Shown here: positions 34,501 to 44,742 of the stretch, piece by piece
Layout: the number at the start of each line of letters is the position of its first letter
Numbering within the stretch: the stretch's first letter is position 1
Origin: Plenodomus lindquistii
Lineage: Eukaryota > Ascomycota > Dothideomycetes > Pleosporales > Leptosphaeriaceae
DNA length: 64,000 nucleotides
Direction of reading: 5' to 3'
NCBI GenBank assembly: GCA_025504975.1
Contig: JANUWI010000002.1
Location: 930,001-994,000, forward strand
Translations under genes and position numbers: made by a program
Notes under the pieces: model-generated
The model's database searches: none
The model's input: only the letters and a program-made list of their open reading frames with translations
Told to the model about the DNA's origin: nothing

Positions 34501-34567
34501 ATGTCGGTACGCTGCAAAGCAGCAGGAGGAGCGTCCATTTGCGGAGAGGAGCGCCAATCGTGGGCAT
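31517..34567 (-). CDS. SLP1: SUN-domain ER membrane protein, SLP1/osteopotentia family
   Basis: Single exon of 1016 aa. The ATG at 34567 begins a signal peptide (MPTIGAPLRKWTLLLLLCSV); the open frame upstream of it has no further ATG. After a Ser/Pro-rich stretch comes the short family motif CPARTINYITHTLPQQC (about 80-96), then SFEEWKKKN (about 185). The SUN domain spans about 300-435: FNYASFDCAATVLKTNKQAK, ILVENKDSYMLNECS, FLIVELCDDIYVDTIVLANY, and FGNEFYCPLSLLRVHG. A coiled coil (about 655-765) precedes a single transmembrane segment (VVQSTLLLVCLGLVLFV, about 770-787) and a disordered Ser/Pro tail ending in Lys/Gly repeats. In yeast Slp1 works with Emp65 in the ER to protect folding proteins. 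This SUN class differs from nuclear-envelope SUN1/2 proteins by having the domain before the membrane anchor. Confidence 0.9.
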   Translation of the reverse strand: MPTIGAPLRKWTLLLLLCSVPTYATDHAANEISTANSGATAASSITTPAHSAGAPSPSPPPSPSSSPSSLRRYNDSETACPARTINYITHTLPQQCAKASWSAAKDGAFTTPTTADAQATADTQTKTIEPRTEGEGQLDDKISSAISSIALQAQATGAVESIASGTTSESEAELETDSPFDNANFLSFEEWKKKNLEQVGQSPENVGQGRAAPSGQPARRRPVNVNALDSLGDEGEIEIDFTGFGTPGDKEDAAGNTRQGAQEAGAMKVTGEGRKAAPSSWTLSKDAGKTCKERFNYASFDCAATVLKTNKQAKSATSILVENKDSYMLNECSADNKFLIVELCDDIYVDTIVLANYEFFSSMFRHFRVSVSDRYPVKMERWRTLGTFEARNSRDIQPFLITEPQIWARYLRLEFLTQFGNEFYCPLSLLRVHGTTMMEQFRREEEEARGIEDDDSDLEAESRDIVKPAEDSGPLPPDQIPVPPVKDDIAHSQIPLNTANSAASEISSSSVDMPSQSAQLGREPSAASGSAIATPGNESAEASRNTMLTVSSSPAVKQRGVNSETDLSTNHDTSSTGILQPSASLEASLQDPKRGSDASVVVSSPPGPQSSGSSSTSSTNIATSVSSPSSQPAKPVTNTTASRGSFTQPNPAVPSTQESFFKSIHKRLLYLEANSTLSLQYIEEQSRSLRDAFLKVEKRQLAKTEKFLDHLNSTVMAELKGFRSMYDQLWQSTVIELESMKERQRNEMGEIGARLSLLADELVWQKRMAVVQSTLLLVCLGLVLFVRSGTLGSSNDVPIAQHLGSRYTSLFETPPRNNKGSGQRDNGAERRRRTFRNMWRSDTSAGLSDRDHASDAHQPVSDAETDGARSPLQNEYSPSPPTPNTPPALATHDARHSNGMPPTTPREQRDDDVDHEIEDNSDDQAARIQVLETQSGPATPNGTRDSRPSWEEVDRAMDELKAGEQGLSVEMGSPGRGKEKNGKRKGKGKGKGGKEMGSPLRRAYSSFGGDGGGGDG

Positions 34568-35544
34568 CGCTTGGTCGCATCGCTTGCTCAAGCCTGGACT
34601 GTGACGAGTTGGGCCTGCCCACTGACAAGATCAAGTTCCATGGACCAACCGCGGAGTGGGAGGCGAGTGATGCAGCGCCGTTTGAACAGGTGTTCGAGGG
34701 AGACACGTCTGTTGGATTGGCTGTTTCACCGCCCAGCTGAACATTGTCGCCTGCAGGGTCTCATTGTCCAAGCGAAAGTGAGCGATGACGTTGCCAAGCC
34801 GGGCTCAAGGTGACACATGTTTGGGACTTGATGTGGACAACAAGCACAAATGACAACCATGGCTGTATTGTAGTCTCTCATACTCAAAGCAGGCATCACA
34901 AACACTGCACGTCTCCCAATCGGAGCTTTGTTCATCGTAAGTGTAATGCATATGAAACGCGGCACGCAGCACGCTCAGATACAAATGCGTGCTGGCATGC
35001 AAAAATCGACAAAGCCTTGTTCCCATGGGCAGCCCATAAGCGTGTGTATTCGCCCTTCTATCACACACGAGCGAAAAAGGTCTACACTCCGCCTCCCGTG
35101 AGCCCATCTGCCAAGACAGACCCTCCCTGTACGCAATTCCATTGCCCTCTAGACCTTGTCCATACCTCAATCGTGCTCCCAAGACTCCGTACTGATAGGC
35201 CGTTGATGCAAGAAGAGAACGCCGTACGAGAGTGCCAAAAAGGGCCAGTGCCGTCATGTTTCGCTATGCTGTGGCATCAGTCGTTAAAAGGATGTCTTGC
35301 TAGGTATCGTCCAGAAAATGTCGTACCGCAGTAAACATGTGAAATATAAAATAAAGCAGAAGCTGCCAAATACATGGTGCAAAATGTGCAAACCCCCGCT
35401 TATCATTGAGCTTGTTCAAGACCATCGACGATGAATTGGTGTCGACGGTAGCCGTGAGTTCAACAAGAGTAGCCGTGTCCGGACGGCGAGAACACGCCTG
35501 CGCGGTGTGAGAAGAATCAGGTCCAGCCTAGTAGTCATGAGTGC
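34568..35544. other. Intergenic spacer, nothing recognised
   Basis: It holds the SLP1-like promoter and the 3' flank of the HAL-type kinase. A plus-strand frame at 34810-35334 is open but has no recognisable family and an amino-acid make-up typical of chance frames. Confidence 0.5.
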
Positions 35545-37077
35545 TCAAAAGCCTTCGTGGCCGGCATGGCAGACCTTGGCTTCCTGGACCCATTCAGAGA
35601 CGAGGACTTGGTGAGCAGTTAGGCGGCGCGTGGGATTAGGATCCAAGATAGAGTAGATTACGTTGCGGCATTGACGCTGTGCAGTCGTTAGATAGGCTCT
35701 GAAAGCATCCATCAAGTCACTTACTCTTCGGAGTACTTCAATGGGCCGATAGCCCTCCTCCTCTTTGCGATCCTCGAGGTAACGATCAAAGAACTCGTCT
35801 TCACCCTTTTGAGCGACACGCCAAAGATGACGACCAGTCCTCATTGCCATGTAGATGATGCCACAGGCCCAAACATCAACAGCGCGTGGGTCGAACTCTT
35901 TGTCGACATACTCTTCAGGAGCAATGTACGGTGCAGAGCCGCAGAGGCCGGCAGTCATGTGGGCCTCCTTCTCCCACGCCATACGGAAGCATTCGCCGTT
36001 GCCAAAGTCGGTAATCTTGATCGAACCGTGAGTGGTTAAGAGAAGGTTCTCAGGCTTCAGATCACGATGCGCCACACCCATTTCATGCATGTATTCAACG
36101 CCACGCATGAGCTGCTTGAAGAAACAGTCCGCCTCGGCGACCTCGAGCTGACCAGCTGCAAGTACCAAGGTATACAGGTCGCCGCCGGAGCAGTATTCCA
36201 TGACCTCGCAGTAGGTGCCCTTTTCGTCCTGGAGCAGATCGAGGGTGGTGATTACGTTGGGGTGCTGCATGGATGACGAGATGCAGAACTCTGATGTGAG
36301 GCGCTTCTGATATCGCTTTGCCGATTCGCCGGGGCGTTGCTTGAACTCCTTGACAGCGTACAGTTGCTCTCGTTTTGAGTCCTTTGGGTCGGGCTTGTGG
36401 GCTACACGCACGATTCCAAAGGCTCCGCGTCCTACAACTTCCTGGCACTTGCCGTATTTCTGGACGAGTGTCTGTGGGAGGCTGTTGACTGCGCTCTTCT
36501 GCTCGGCGAGCTTCTCCTTCTCGTTACGCATGACGTCAACCCAGTTTGACATGAGGCTCAGTGGCTGGTCTTCGGCGTTCTCGCCCTTCTTCTTGCCCAG
36601 CATCAACGACTGGAACATGTCGGAGAGCTTCTCCTGCCGCTTGGCGACCTTGAGGTGATGTTCGTGGGTCCCATCTTCGTTGACCCAGAAGCGCTTGTAC
36701 GGTGCGACGGGGCCGTCCTTCCTCGTGACTGAGCCCTGGCGCTGGGGCGCCGGGCGACCGTTGGCTGTGGCGGCACTAACGGCCTTGACTTCTCCGTTCT
36801 TCTCTGCGAGCGCTGCGGCGGTGGGCTCTTTGCGCCCGAGCATGGAACTCAGGCGCGACGTCATTGTGGGTTTCTTGGGCTTGAGCAGGGCTTCGGCGGC
36901 GGCTTGCACACTGCTGGCGCCGTGGTGTTGGTGTTGGACGGCCTGGGCTTGGGGAAGAGGGGTGATGGCCTCGGGCTGCGAGTGCAGAGACGAGGCCGTG
37001 GATGACGGTGCTGACGGTGAGCCGGCGCTGTTGGCTGCGGCGGTGCTGGGTGCCGCGGTGCTTGCTGGGGCCGCCAT
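35545..37077 (-). CDS. HAL/SAT4-type Ser/Thr protein kinase
   Basis: Exons 37077-35725 and 35676-35545; the 48-nt intron (35724-35677) is in frame and stop-free. The spliced product has 494 aa. The first ~200 residues are Ala/Ser/Pro-rich and disordered, then comes the kinase domain (about 210-480): VVGRGAFGIVRVAH, YAVKEFKQRPGESAKRYQKR, MEYCSGGDLYTLVL, VAHRDLKPENLLL, ITDFGNGECF, and CGSAPYIAPEEY. EFDPRAVDVWACGIIYMAM and CRNVIYSILDPNPTRRLTAH are typical of the NPR/HAL5 group. In yeast, Sat4 (Hal4) and Hal5 stabilise the Trk potassium transporters at the plasma membrane and so set K+ and Na+ tolerance. Splicing the intron gives VLRRRQCRNVIYSILDPN, matching the family, while retention inserts 16 residues. 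The exact paralogue cannot be named from sequence alone. Confidence 0.9.
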   Translation of the reverse strand: MAAPASTAAPSTAAANSAGSPSAPSSTASSLHSQPEAITPLPQAQAVQHQHHGASSVQAAAEALLKPKKPTMTSRLSSMLGRKEPTAAALAEKNGEVKAVSAATANGRPAPQRQGSVTRKDGPVAPYKRFWVNEDGTHEHHLKVAKRQEKLSDMFQSLMLGKKKGENAEDQPLSLMSNWVDVMRNEKEKLAEQKSAVNSLPQTLVQKYGKCQEVVGRGAFGIVRVAHKPDPKDSKREQLYAVKEFKQRPGESAKRYQKRLTSEFCISSSMQHPNVITTLDLLQDEKGTYCEVMEYCSGGDLYTLVLAAGQLEVAEADCFFKQLMRGVEYMHEMGVAHRDLKPENLLLTTHGSIKITDFGNGECFRMAWEKEAHMTAGLCGSAPYIAPEEYVDKEFDPRAVDVWACGIIYMAMRTGRHLWRVAQKGEDEFFDRYLEDRKEEEGYRPIEVLRRVSDLMDAFRAYLTTAQRQCRNVIYSILDPNPTRRLTAHQVLVSEWVQEAKVCHAGHEGF

Positions 37078-40000
37078 CTGCCTTGCTTTTTGTGTGCTGC
37101 AAATGCCGGCGCGGCTAAGCGGAGAGTGGGTCGAAAACTGGAGATGAACAGATAGGATTCAGAGACGCGGGTGTCTCACGGGCAAGGAGCCCTGTCGCCT
37201 TTGCAGAATGGCTCTCAAAACCGCGTACCGTCGTCGATGTTGGGCGGAGGAGAGGAGCGTCGGAAGGTGCGCGTGGGAAAACACGGTGACTGCCCGGGCC
37301 AGCGACAGAGCGTGGCGGGCGCGGACTGCGTGGGCCTTCGCTGACAAACGGCCGACACAGCAATGTGAAGGCTACAGGGCCTTTTTGATGGAGCGCGAAT
37401 ACGGATCACGGATCACGGATCACTGCCACAAGGGCGGTGTGTGGCGGTGCTTTTGCCGAGCCCTTGACTGTTGGCGGCGGGGGGTGCGAGGTGGCCGATA
37501 TCCGAAGAAGACGTTACAAAGTGCTCGAGAGCTTCACAGTCTCACGACTCCAGCGGCGGAGAGTTTGTCCTGGGATATTGCGATTGTGCGGCGGCGCGAG
37601 GGGAACTCCAGCACTGCCCTCTTGCCCACCCCGGGTCGGCCATGGTTACGGCTAGCTCTGCGCGATTTGTTCCAATGTCAATTATTCAACACGCTTACCG
37701 CGACCGACCGCCATTCCGCCAAGCTCACGACCATCACGGCACACGGAGCTTATAGTGACTGCTTTGTTGCGACAATCAACGCCCAGCCGCTGACTCGGCA
37801 AGTCACCGCCGGAGCAATCTATCTGCAAGGAAGTCGCCCGTCTTTGCACAGAGCGAGAGCGGTACCTGGAGTGAACACAGAAGACGAGTTGGGTCTTGTA
37901 CGGTGTACCGACTCCAAGGTCAAGGTCCTGTACCAGCCGCTGAGAGACGCTGCAATTTCGGCACTTGGGTACTCGGGGCTTGCTTGGGGGTACGGCGGCC
38001 ATCTCCTCTAGCAACTTTCTGACCTTCTGACTGGTTCCAAGACGGCCATCGTGACGCAATTTGACCTCGACACCACAAGCCATTTGCAAGGCGCTGTGTC
38101 CAGGTGGGAACCCGCGATCGGCTGTCACGAGACACAAAGGCCAGCAAAGAGGTTGCCACACCCATGCATGAGTAGTTTCAATCGTCTGCGCAGCGCTTGT
38201 TGATTCACCATTCACACAATATCTACGCAGTACACCCATCCTGTGAGTAGCATGCATGCATCTTCAGCACTCATCGCAATCTCCCGCCGAGCGTGCGTCG
38301 GGACGAGTTGTGCTTGCTAAGCATCGCACATCAAGTCACTGATTCTGCCAACAAATACTCTACGTTTGGCTGGGCAATCTTGAACAAAGTCGTCGCAACT
38401 GTCTGCGGTCCACTTGCGTGCACGAGACATTTTCCGTAAGCATGGACATGGTCCGCCCATGCACCTGATCCGCGGCAAGCGAGGGGCAGTGTCCCGCACT
38501 GCAGACGACCCAAAAGGCGCTTCAGCATGCACACAATATGTCCAACAGCGCATGATACCTGGCCATGGGAGAGGTCAGCCGTTCGAATCAAAGACATTGC
38601 GCAACACACTACTCGACGTCTACAGCAATTCGACCCCACGTTCTTACGCTACAACGGCTGTCTTTACCCCGCGAAATTTGCACTGGCCACCTTTGACCCA
38701 TTATAGCGGTGATTGACCATTCACCCGGGTCGGGCATGTTACATACATACAAAGATAGAGTACTAGGTTTAGTAAACTGCTTGGGCGTCTGTGATTGGTT
38801 CGGCTTGGACTGGTGCCCATCAACGCCTGATCAAGGTGACTCGTGAAGGTCAATTCGTACACTGCATGGGGTGGGGTGCAACAACACGAGGAAACGCGCA
38901 CGCGTCACCGCTGACTATGCGATCGACTTCCTCAGCTGTCATCGTCTCGTCTGGTTTGCGCCTGCGGGATTATCTTGCAGTACATTCTTTCTGCATGCTG
39001 CCAGGTCCTGGCGACGTACAGTAAACGGTCAGTGAGCCACCAGTTGGCGCTCCTCCCAGGAACCGCTCGTGCATGAGTGTACCGAGCCACGACATTACCG
39101 TGTCAATTTGAGACGTACGATCTACGAGATTGTCAACACCATGATGTGGAGACCACTCACAGCGTCGGATGCCCTGGCTCATTTTGCGCGGCAGCTCGAA
39201 GCTCGTGGCCGTCAGCTTGTTAACCATTGGTCGAGTATCTTGACTTGGAATACTATGTTGCATGTTCCGCCCAGTTGAGCGCGCAATTTCCTGGCAAAGG
39301 GCAATCGTGTCGAGAGGCACGTTTCTTCGCGGTTACTGGAGAAGGTTCTCAAGCGAAGCGTGAGTGCCGGCTATCAACTAATCGATCAGCACCATGTGGC
39401 GTGATGACCGTGTGTTCCAGCTATGTGCCATGTACAAATCATGTCACTTACGGCCTGAAAGACCCAAGAAGAGAGTATGCTTTACAGTGTCTAAAGTTCA
39501 TTTTTGGAAGTCGTTAATACGCTCGGATATTGTCAGTGGATGAGAGACAGTATGTTGCTATGACTCTGTGTGTCTGCACACAACGCACGGTATTCTCTGT
39601 TGGAGATGTTGAATTCTCTGTATGTCAAGATGACAATGCTACTACGAAGGAGCTCGTATTTATCAAGTCATCAAAGTCATAGATATCACACCACACTAAA
39701 AGATTTCCCGAAAGCGATTAAAATATACATGTATTCCATATAAGTAGTTAAAATCATATTGCGTTAGACTTTAGTGCTGTTGTTCTCTCCCTGCTGTCAT
39801 ATAGGCTTAGGCATCATGCTGTTGGTGGAACCCAAAGGTCTTCCATGAAGGACACGCACGAACCTCCAACGATCAACCAACAGATGAAGACAAAAATTAT
39901 CACACATCCATTAATCGAATCAAGGCAATCTGGCTCATGGTGGTCCCATCGTGCGTGGTCGGCAAGCCATTGAAGCTGCGGTTCAGGTGTGGTATCGATC

Positions 40001-40105
40001 AATCGCGTGCCTCGGTCCACGCTACAAAGTAGTGCGAACACCTGTTCGCCACCAAACAGCCAAGTCATATGGCGCGATCAGAGGCGCGAAGCACGCGAGA
40101 AGCGC
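37078..40105. other. Gene-poor region of 3.0 kb
   Basis: The first ~700 nt are GC-rich and presumably hold the kinase promoter. From about 38000 to 39990 all frames carry frequent stops. No protein family, tRNA or transposon remnant was recognised. The open frame entering the PIG-P gene from 39989 begins without an ATG. Confidence 0.5.
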
Positions 40106-41251
40106 ATGCCTAGTAGGCGCCACAACTTCCGCGGTGATCCCCCACTCAACGACATGCCTCCCCAGAGCAGAGGAGAACAAGTGCCAGCGGGCTTCCAGTC
40201 AAAATCAACGCCCAACTTGCCGACTTTGCGATCTTTGGAAGCTGCGCAACACCTGAATGGCTTTATTGCATCACCGCCTCTTCCAGCGCACGCTGAGCTG
40301 AGCCCTCGTTCTCCAGTGTCGAACAGCGCCCTCTCTGGAGAGGCGTCTGCAGAAGATGGTCAAGAGGAAGACGACAACCCCCTCGCTTTGGAAGAGTCGG
40401 AGACTGAAAGTGAGGATGGAGAAGAGACCAGCCCTCCCACGTCTCGACCGCTCTTCACGTCGCGATCCCAGAGTCACCTTCCACAACATACTGCGACTGC
40501 GCTCTTCCCGCCCTTCTACAATCGACCACCAACTCCTCTTCCTCCCTCGCCGTCCCTGACCTCTTTGCTTCGCCCAGCGTTCGCTTCGTCGAGGCCCACA
40601 ACACCAGAGTCATCAGACGTGGAATCGCCCGCGCAGGCTGGACAACGCGCCAATGGCAGCAGCACATCTGGGTCCAACTCTGCGAATTTGGTCAACTCCG
40701 CACGACTGGCAGCGACTGTCCCACGAGCATCCCCCAAGGTGCCCACGTACGAGTACTATGGCTTCGCACTGTACCTGGGCAGTTCTGCCGCCTTCCTAAT
40801 GTACATTCTGTGGGCATATGTGCCGGCTCCAATGCTACATCAGATGGGTATCCACTACTACCCCAACAGATGGTGGGCCCTGGCCGTTCCGTGCTGGCTC
40901 GTGGTATTGGTCATCTACATTTACGTCGCCCTCGCAAGCTACAATACACGCTACCTCACGTTGCCATTGGGCAGCTGCGAGAACCTTGTTGATGAATGCG
41001 CTCAGATCGCCGTCGTCGACAGACGCACTGGCAAAATCGTGCGCGACCTGGTTCTGGTTACAGACAAATTACACGACAAGGATAAGGAAAAAGGCTCATC
41101 CGCTCTCAAACGCAGTGACTCTTTTTCAAGGTATCAATTTGAGAGTCCCCATGGCGTGGAGTGGAAGGAATTCTGGAGCACGGGCACGGATGCAGTCATG
41201 GACGTACCCATTGGTGGGGTCTGCGAAATTCTGTACGGCAGCGAAGACTGA
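40106..41251 (+). CDS. GPI19: PIG-P subunit of GPI-GlcNAc transferase, with a long N-terminal extension
   Basis: Single exon of 381 aa from the first ATG of the open frame (40106); an ATG at 40154 is an alternative. PIG-P (yeast Gpi19) belongs to the complex that adds GlcNAc to phosphatidylinositol on the cytosolic ER face, the first step of GPI-anchor synthesis. The PIG-P core begins near residue 213: YEYYGFALYLGSSAAFLMYI is the first membrane helix, followed by LWAYVPAPMLHQMGIHYYPN and the second helix (WWALAVPCWLVVLVIYIYVA) and YNTRYLTLPLG. Yeast and animal PIG-P have only about 130-160 residues. The ~210 preceding residues are Ser/Pro-rich, acidic in part and disordered, and match nothing I recognise. 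The C-terminal ~90 residues are soluble. Confidence 0.88.
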   Translation: MPSRRHNFRGDPPLNDMPPQSRGEQVPAGFQSKSTPNLPTLRSLEAAQHLNGFIASPPLPAHAELSPRSPVSNSALSGEASAEDGQEEDDNPLALEESETESEDGEETSPPTSRPLFTSRSQSHLPQHTATALFPPFYNRPPTPLPPSPSLTSLLRPAFASSRPTTPESSDVESPAQAGQRANGSSTSGSNSANLVNSARLAATVPRASPKVPTYEYYGFALYLGSSAAFLMYILWAYVPAPMLHQMGIHYYPNRWWALAVPCWLVVLVIYIYVALASYNTRYLTLPLGSCENLVDECAQIAVVDRRTGKIVRDLVLVTDKLHDKDKEKGSSALKRSDSFSRYQFESPHGVEWKEFWSTGTDAVMDVPIGGVCEILYGSED

Positions 41252-41715
41252 TATGCACCGTCACACTTACATATCAAGATTTTATCCATCAACCGCTTTG
41301 TTGCGATAGCGCTACGCGAAGAGCTATCCAGTCAGGGTTGATCATGGTCATTCCACTGTACCACAATTGGAAAAGCTTGTCGTAGCTTAGGGACAGTCCT
41401 GCCCCCACTTATACTGACTGCCCCTCCCGACCTTCGGACACCGCCTATGTTTGTCAGTCATACCCCGCCAGATAGGAGCGGATCTCACTCGGGATTGGGC
41501 GGGATGGCGTTTTACCCAACAAGCATGTGAGCTTTCTGCATGTCCTCGGAGGGGCGCCTTTAGGAGGTCAGGGTATAAGAAGTAGAGTATCTCCGGAATT
41601 GACGAAATCGCCGTCCTGCTTCTGTTCGTGGAGGTTGCCAACAATCCTGGAACGGTGAAATAATCAATCGCACTCGCTTCGCTTGTGATTCACAAGTGCC
41701 TCAATACACTCCATC
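41252..41715. other. Intergenic spacer, nothing recognised
   Basis: It holds the PIG-P 3' flank and the promoter of the phosphatase-like gene. Confidence 0.5.
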
Positions 41716-43168
41716 ATGAAGCTCGCCATTGCGCTGTCCAGCCTCTCTATGCTTACTGGTACCGAGGCCGCTGAGACCATATTGGGAGCCTACATTTTCC
41801 ACAGACATGGTGACCGAACACCCAAAGCACTTGCTCCCACCAACCTGACTGCTCTCGGCTACGACCAAGTCTATACATCCGGCTCGTACTACCGATCGCG
41901 ATACCTGGAGGGTAGCGCCAAGATCAAAGGTATCAATGAGGACTTTGTCAAGCTCTCACAGCTTTCTGTCACTTCGCCAGTCGACAATGTCTTGCAGAAC
42001 TCAGCTATGGGCTTCTTGCAGGGATTGTACCCACCTGTCCAGACTGTTCAAACTCTCGGTAACGGTCAGAGCGTGCAAGCGCCCATGGACGGCTACCAGT
42101 TGATCCCAGTCAACACAATTGCTACTGGTGCTGGTTCAGAGGACGCGGGCTGGTTGCAAGACGCTTCGAACTGCCACAACGCCAAGATCAGCTCGAACAG
42201 CTTCTTTGACAGCGAAGTGTACAATATGCTAGCCTCTGACACGAAGGACTTCTACGCGTCAATCGTCCCGTCCATCAACAACGTGATTGGTGAGGATCAG
42301 GTGACGTTCAAGAACGCCTATATCGGTGAGTTACTCGCTTTCTGAGAAACATGAATCAGACTGACACCCATAAGTCTACGACATTATCAATGTGGCTGAG
42401 ATTCACAACTCGTCTATCCCCAACAATGAGACTCTTACCAATGCGACACTCTCCCAGCTCCGCAACCTTGCCAACGCACACGAGTGGGGCCTTGCTTACA
42501 ATGCCTCCGACGACATGCGTGCAGTCAGCGGCATGCAGCTTGCTGGTGAGATTCTTAAGTACATGGACAACATAATCTCCAGCAACGGTTCTCAGAAGAT
42601 GGGCATCCAATTCGGCGCCTACGCTACCTTCCTCTCCTTCTTCGGTCTTGTCGACCTTCCCAGGGTCAGCGACGACTTTACTGGCGTCGTTGAGTACGCT
42701 AGCTCCATGTCTTTCGAGCTCATCACCGAAGCCGATGTATCGAACGGCTTCCCTACGGCAGATGACCTGAGCGTCCGGTTTTTATTCCACAACGGAACTG
42801 CGTCCAACTCCAGCGAGCCCGTCGCTTACCCTCTCTTCGGTGGCTCCTCTGACACCGTATCATGGAATGATTTCCGTAACAACCTAAACAAGTTCGCCAT
42901 CAGCACTACAGAGCAATGGTGCACTAAGTGCGGCAACTCGACTGGTACTTGCGCTGCATATGCAAACGGCGATGCGTCTACGCAGAGCAGCAGTCGACGT
43001 AACGATGGTATCAGCCCCACTATTGGCGGTGTGATCGGTGCTTTCGTCACTCTGGCTGTTGTTCTCGGCTCGTTGGCATTGTTCATGTTACTTGGCGGAT
43101 TCAGGCTGGTGAGCAAGAAGAAGATGGCGCAAGGTGTGCAAGCCCAAACTGTTGAGCCGAAGGTCTAG
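41716..43168 (+). CDS. Membrane-anchored histidine acid phosphatase-like protein (branch 2)
   Basis: Exons 41716-42325 and 42375-43168; product 467 aa. It has a signal peptide (MKLAIALSSLSMLTGTEA) and the phosphatase signature FHRHGDRTPK (about residues 32-41), whose histidine is the phosphate acceptor in branch-2 histidine phosphatases. Many N-x-S/T sites indicate an extracellular or lumenal protein. Near the C-terminus one membrane helix (IGGVIGAFVTLAVVLGSLAL) is followed by a basic KKK tail, so it is a type I membrane protein. The second catalytic element of active enzymes, an HD pair before the LLxxLGL helix, is absent: the matching stretch reads IQFGAYATFLSFFGL. Related fungal proteins share this replacement, so activity may be lost or altered. 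Cysteines near residue 400 (WCTKCGNSTGTC) look disulfide-bonded. Confidence 0.85.
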
Positions 43169-43596
43169 AGAACTTATAAGACTTTTCCTGAGAGCGAGAA
43201 GAGTTAGAGTGTATATCACGAATAGCCTGGGATGTTCATGACCTTGGCCTGGCGCAAGTAAGAACAGGACGATGAATATGAACTCGAGGAAACTATTCAC
43301 GAGCTGCCTACACGCAAACAGAGGGAGCGAAGCAAGTTGGTAGAAGGACAGTCTATATGGTGCTTTCACATACTACGTAGGACGAAATCGTCTCTTGTCA
43401 ATCATGATGTAAAGACGAAAGCAGAACGCTAGCATTCAACAACCTGAACATACATCTCTCCATGCTGACTATCTTGTTCCTTCCCCCGTTACTCTCGTGT
43501 AACCGCCAAGGCTGACGCTTATCTCGATGTATATTTAACACGCGGGGTCGGCTGCCAGCCTCCATTACACGAACTTCACCCGATCAAACTCCAAAC
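43169..43596. other. Intergenic spacer, nothing recognised
   Basis: It lies between two plus-strand genes. A TATA-like TATATTTAACA occurs at about 43530, 65 bp before the next ATG. Confidence 0.45.
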
Positions 43597-44742
43597 ATGC
43601 AATTACAGGACCGCATCGAGGCACTTCCCAACGAGCTCGCTCATCTCATCATTACACATCTCGTTGACCTCCACAACAACGACCCGGTATATCAATGGAC
43701 TCATCTTCGGTGTATTACCCGCCTCCATCGGGCGCAGGTCGAGCGACACTTCTATGACTTCTGGCTTCCGCGCCTGTCAGTGATTCATGCGCATTACAAT
43801 GGCGGCTTTCAATTCAAAATGGCCCCAGACCAACCCGATCAACGTTCGGAGAAGGATATAGCGAAGTTTCAAATGCAACGCCAAGATATTCCGGGCACTG
43901 GTGGTCGTAGCATCACACAAGCGGATATCAGCAATCAGCTATCCCTATTAGAATTTCACAACCGATGTAGATCACGGATGGCGCATTACGAACGTGACCA
44001 TAGGCCGTTTCAGTACATACAAGGAGAAGAACTGCCGATGGTCATTCGAATGGGCGAAGGCATCATGAACAGAGGATATTCTGGAGGCGGTATTATAACG
44101 GATATGCAACTTCCCGAACTCACTTTCAATGCTTCCAACGTCAAGTTCAATTGGAGACTACTTTTCACGAACTGGTTTGCCGAGGAGCTGCTCATGCAAC
44201 GTATGCGTGACGAGCTCCTACGCGCTACCCCCCCTCTAGAGATCACGCTTGGTACCAGCCAGACTGACCGCAAGTCCACACATCAAATTCTCCGGCGATG
44301 GTACCAATCGCAGCGCAGAGAGATGATCGAGGCCTTCCGTGTCAGAAAAGCTGCTCGTCCTCGGAACTTCAAATTCAATATCGCACCGTTCCTGTATGCA
44401 CCTGCGAGCCCAATGACACCCAAGGAACCGATCCGGTCCTTCTCACTGCTGCCCTTCGTACACGAGGAGGAAAGCATGATCTTCGCGGTCACTAATTGGG
44501 AAATGTGGAGTGAAGAAGAGTTGATCAACATCAGGCTTGCGGAGGTAGGCCAAGAGCTGGAGGCCTTCAAGCAAGAAATGAGCCCAGAAAGAAGGGGTCC
44601 ACACAGACCCGCAGAGTGGTTGAGCAGATTGGAAGGTAGGCAAAAGCTATTACAGAAAGCACAGAAAGGTGAAGAGGATGCAGGGGAAATGCTACGGCTT
44701 TGCTGGAAACATGTAGGGACTGGAGAAGTGGAACTCGACTAA
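43597..44742 (+). CDS. F-box-like fungal protein of unknown function
   Basis: Single exon of 381 aa. The N-terminus (RIEALPNELAHLIITHLVDL) starts like an F-box: a hydrophobic LPxEL core followed by a helix. The next segment (WTHLRCITRLHRAQVERHFY then DFWLPRLSV) resembles a group of F-box-like proteins expanded in filamentous ascomycetes. Many of these bind Skp1, but this copy has not been shown to. The rest is mixed alpha/beta with no catalytic motif I can name; conserved-looking blocks are WRLLFTNWFAEELLMQRMRD and FAVTNWEMWSEEELINIRLA. A short C-terminal helical part is charged. The call is by resemblance; a generic fungal orphan is equally possible. Confidence 0.65.
   Translation: MQLQDRIEALPNELAHLIITHLVDLHNNDPVYQWTHLRCITRLHRAQVERHFYDFWLPRLSVIHAHYNGGFQFKMAPDQPDQRSEKDIAKFQMQRQDIPGTGGRSITQADISNQLSLLEFHNRCRSRMAHYERDHRPFQYIQGEELPMVIRMGEGIMNRGYSGGGIITDMQLPELTFNASNVKFNWRLLFTNWFAEELLMQRMRDELLRATPPLEITLGTSQTDRKSTHQILRRWYQSQRREMIEAFRVRKAARPRNFKFNIAPFLYAPASPMTPKEPIRSFSLLPFVHEEESMIFAVTNWEMWSEEELINIRLAEVGQELEAFKQEMSPERRGPHRPAEWLSRLEGRQKLLQKAQKGEEDAGEMLRLCWKHVGTGEVELD

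Noticed and set aside
34810..35334. Plus frame of 174 codons
   Set aside because: There is no recognisable domain, the composition looks random, and its first codon is GTG-like noncoding context with no splice partners identified.
38533..38610. Possible tRNA, because of GTTCGAATC near 38580
   Set aside because: The surrounding 75 bases do not form an acceptor stem or a D arm.
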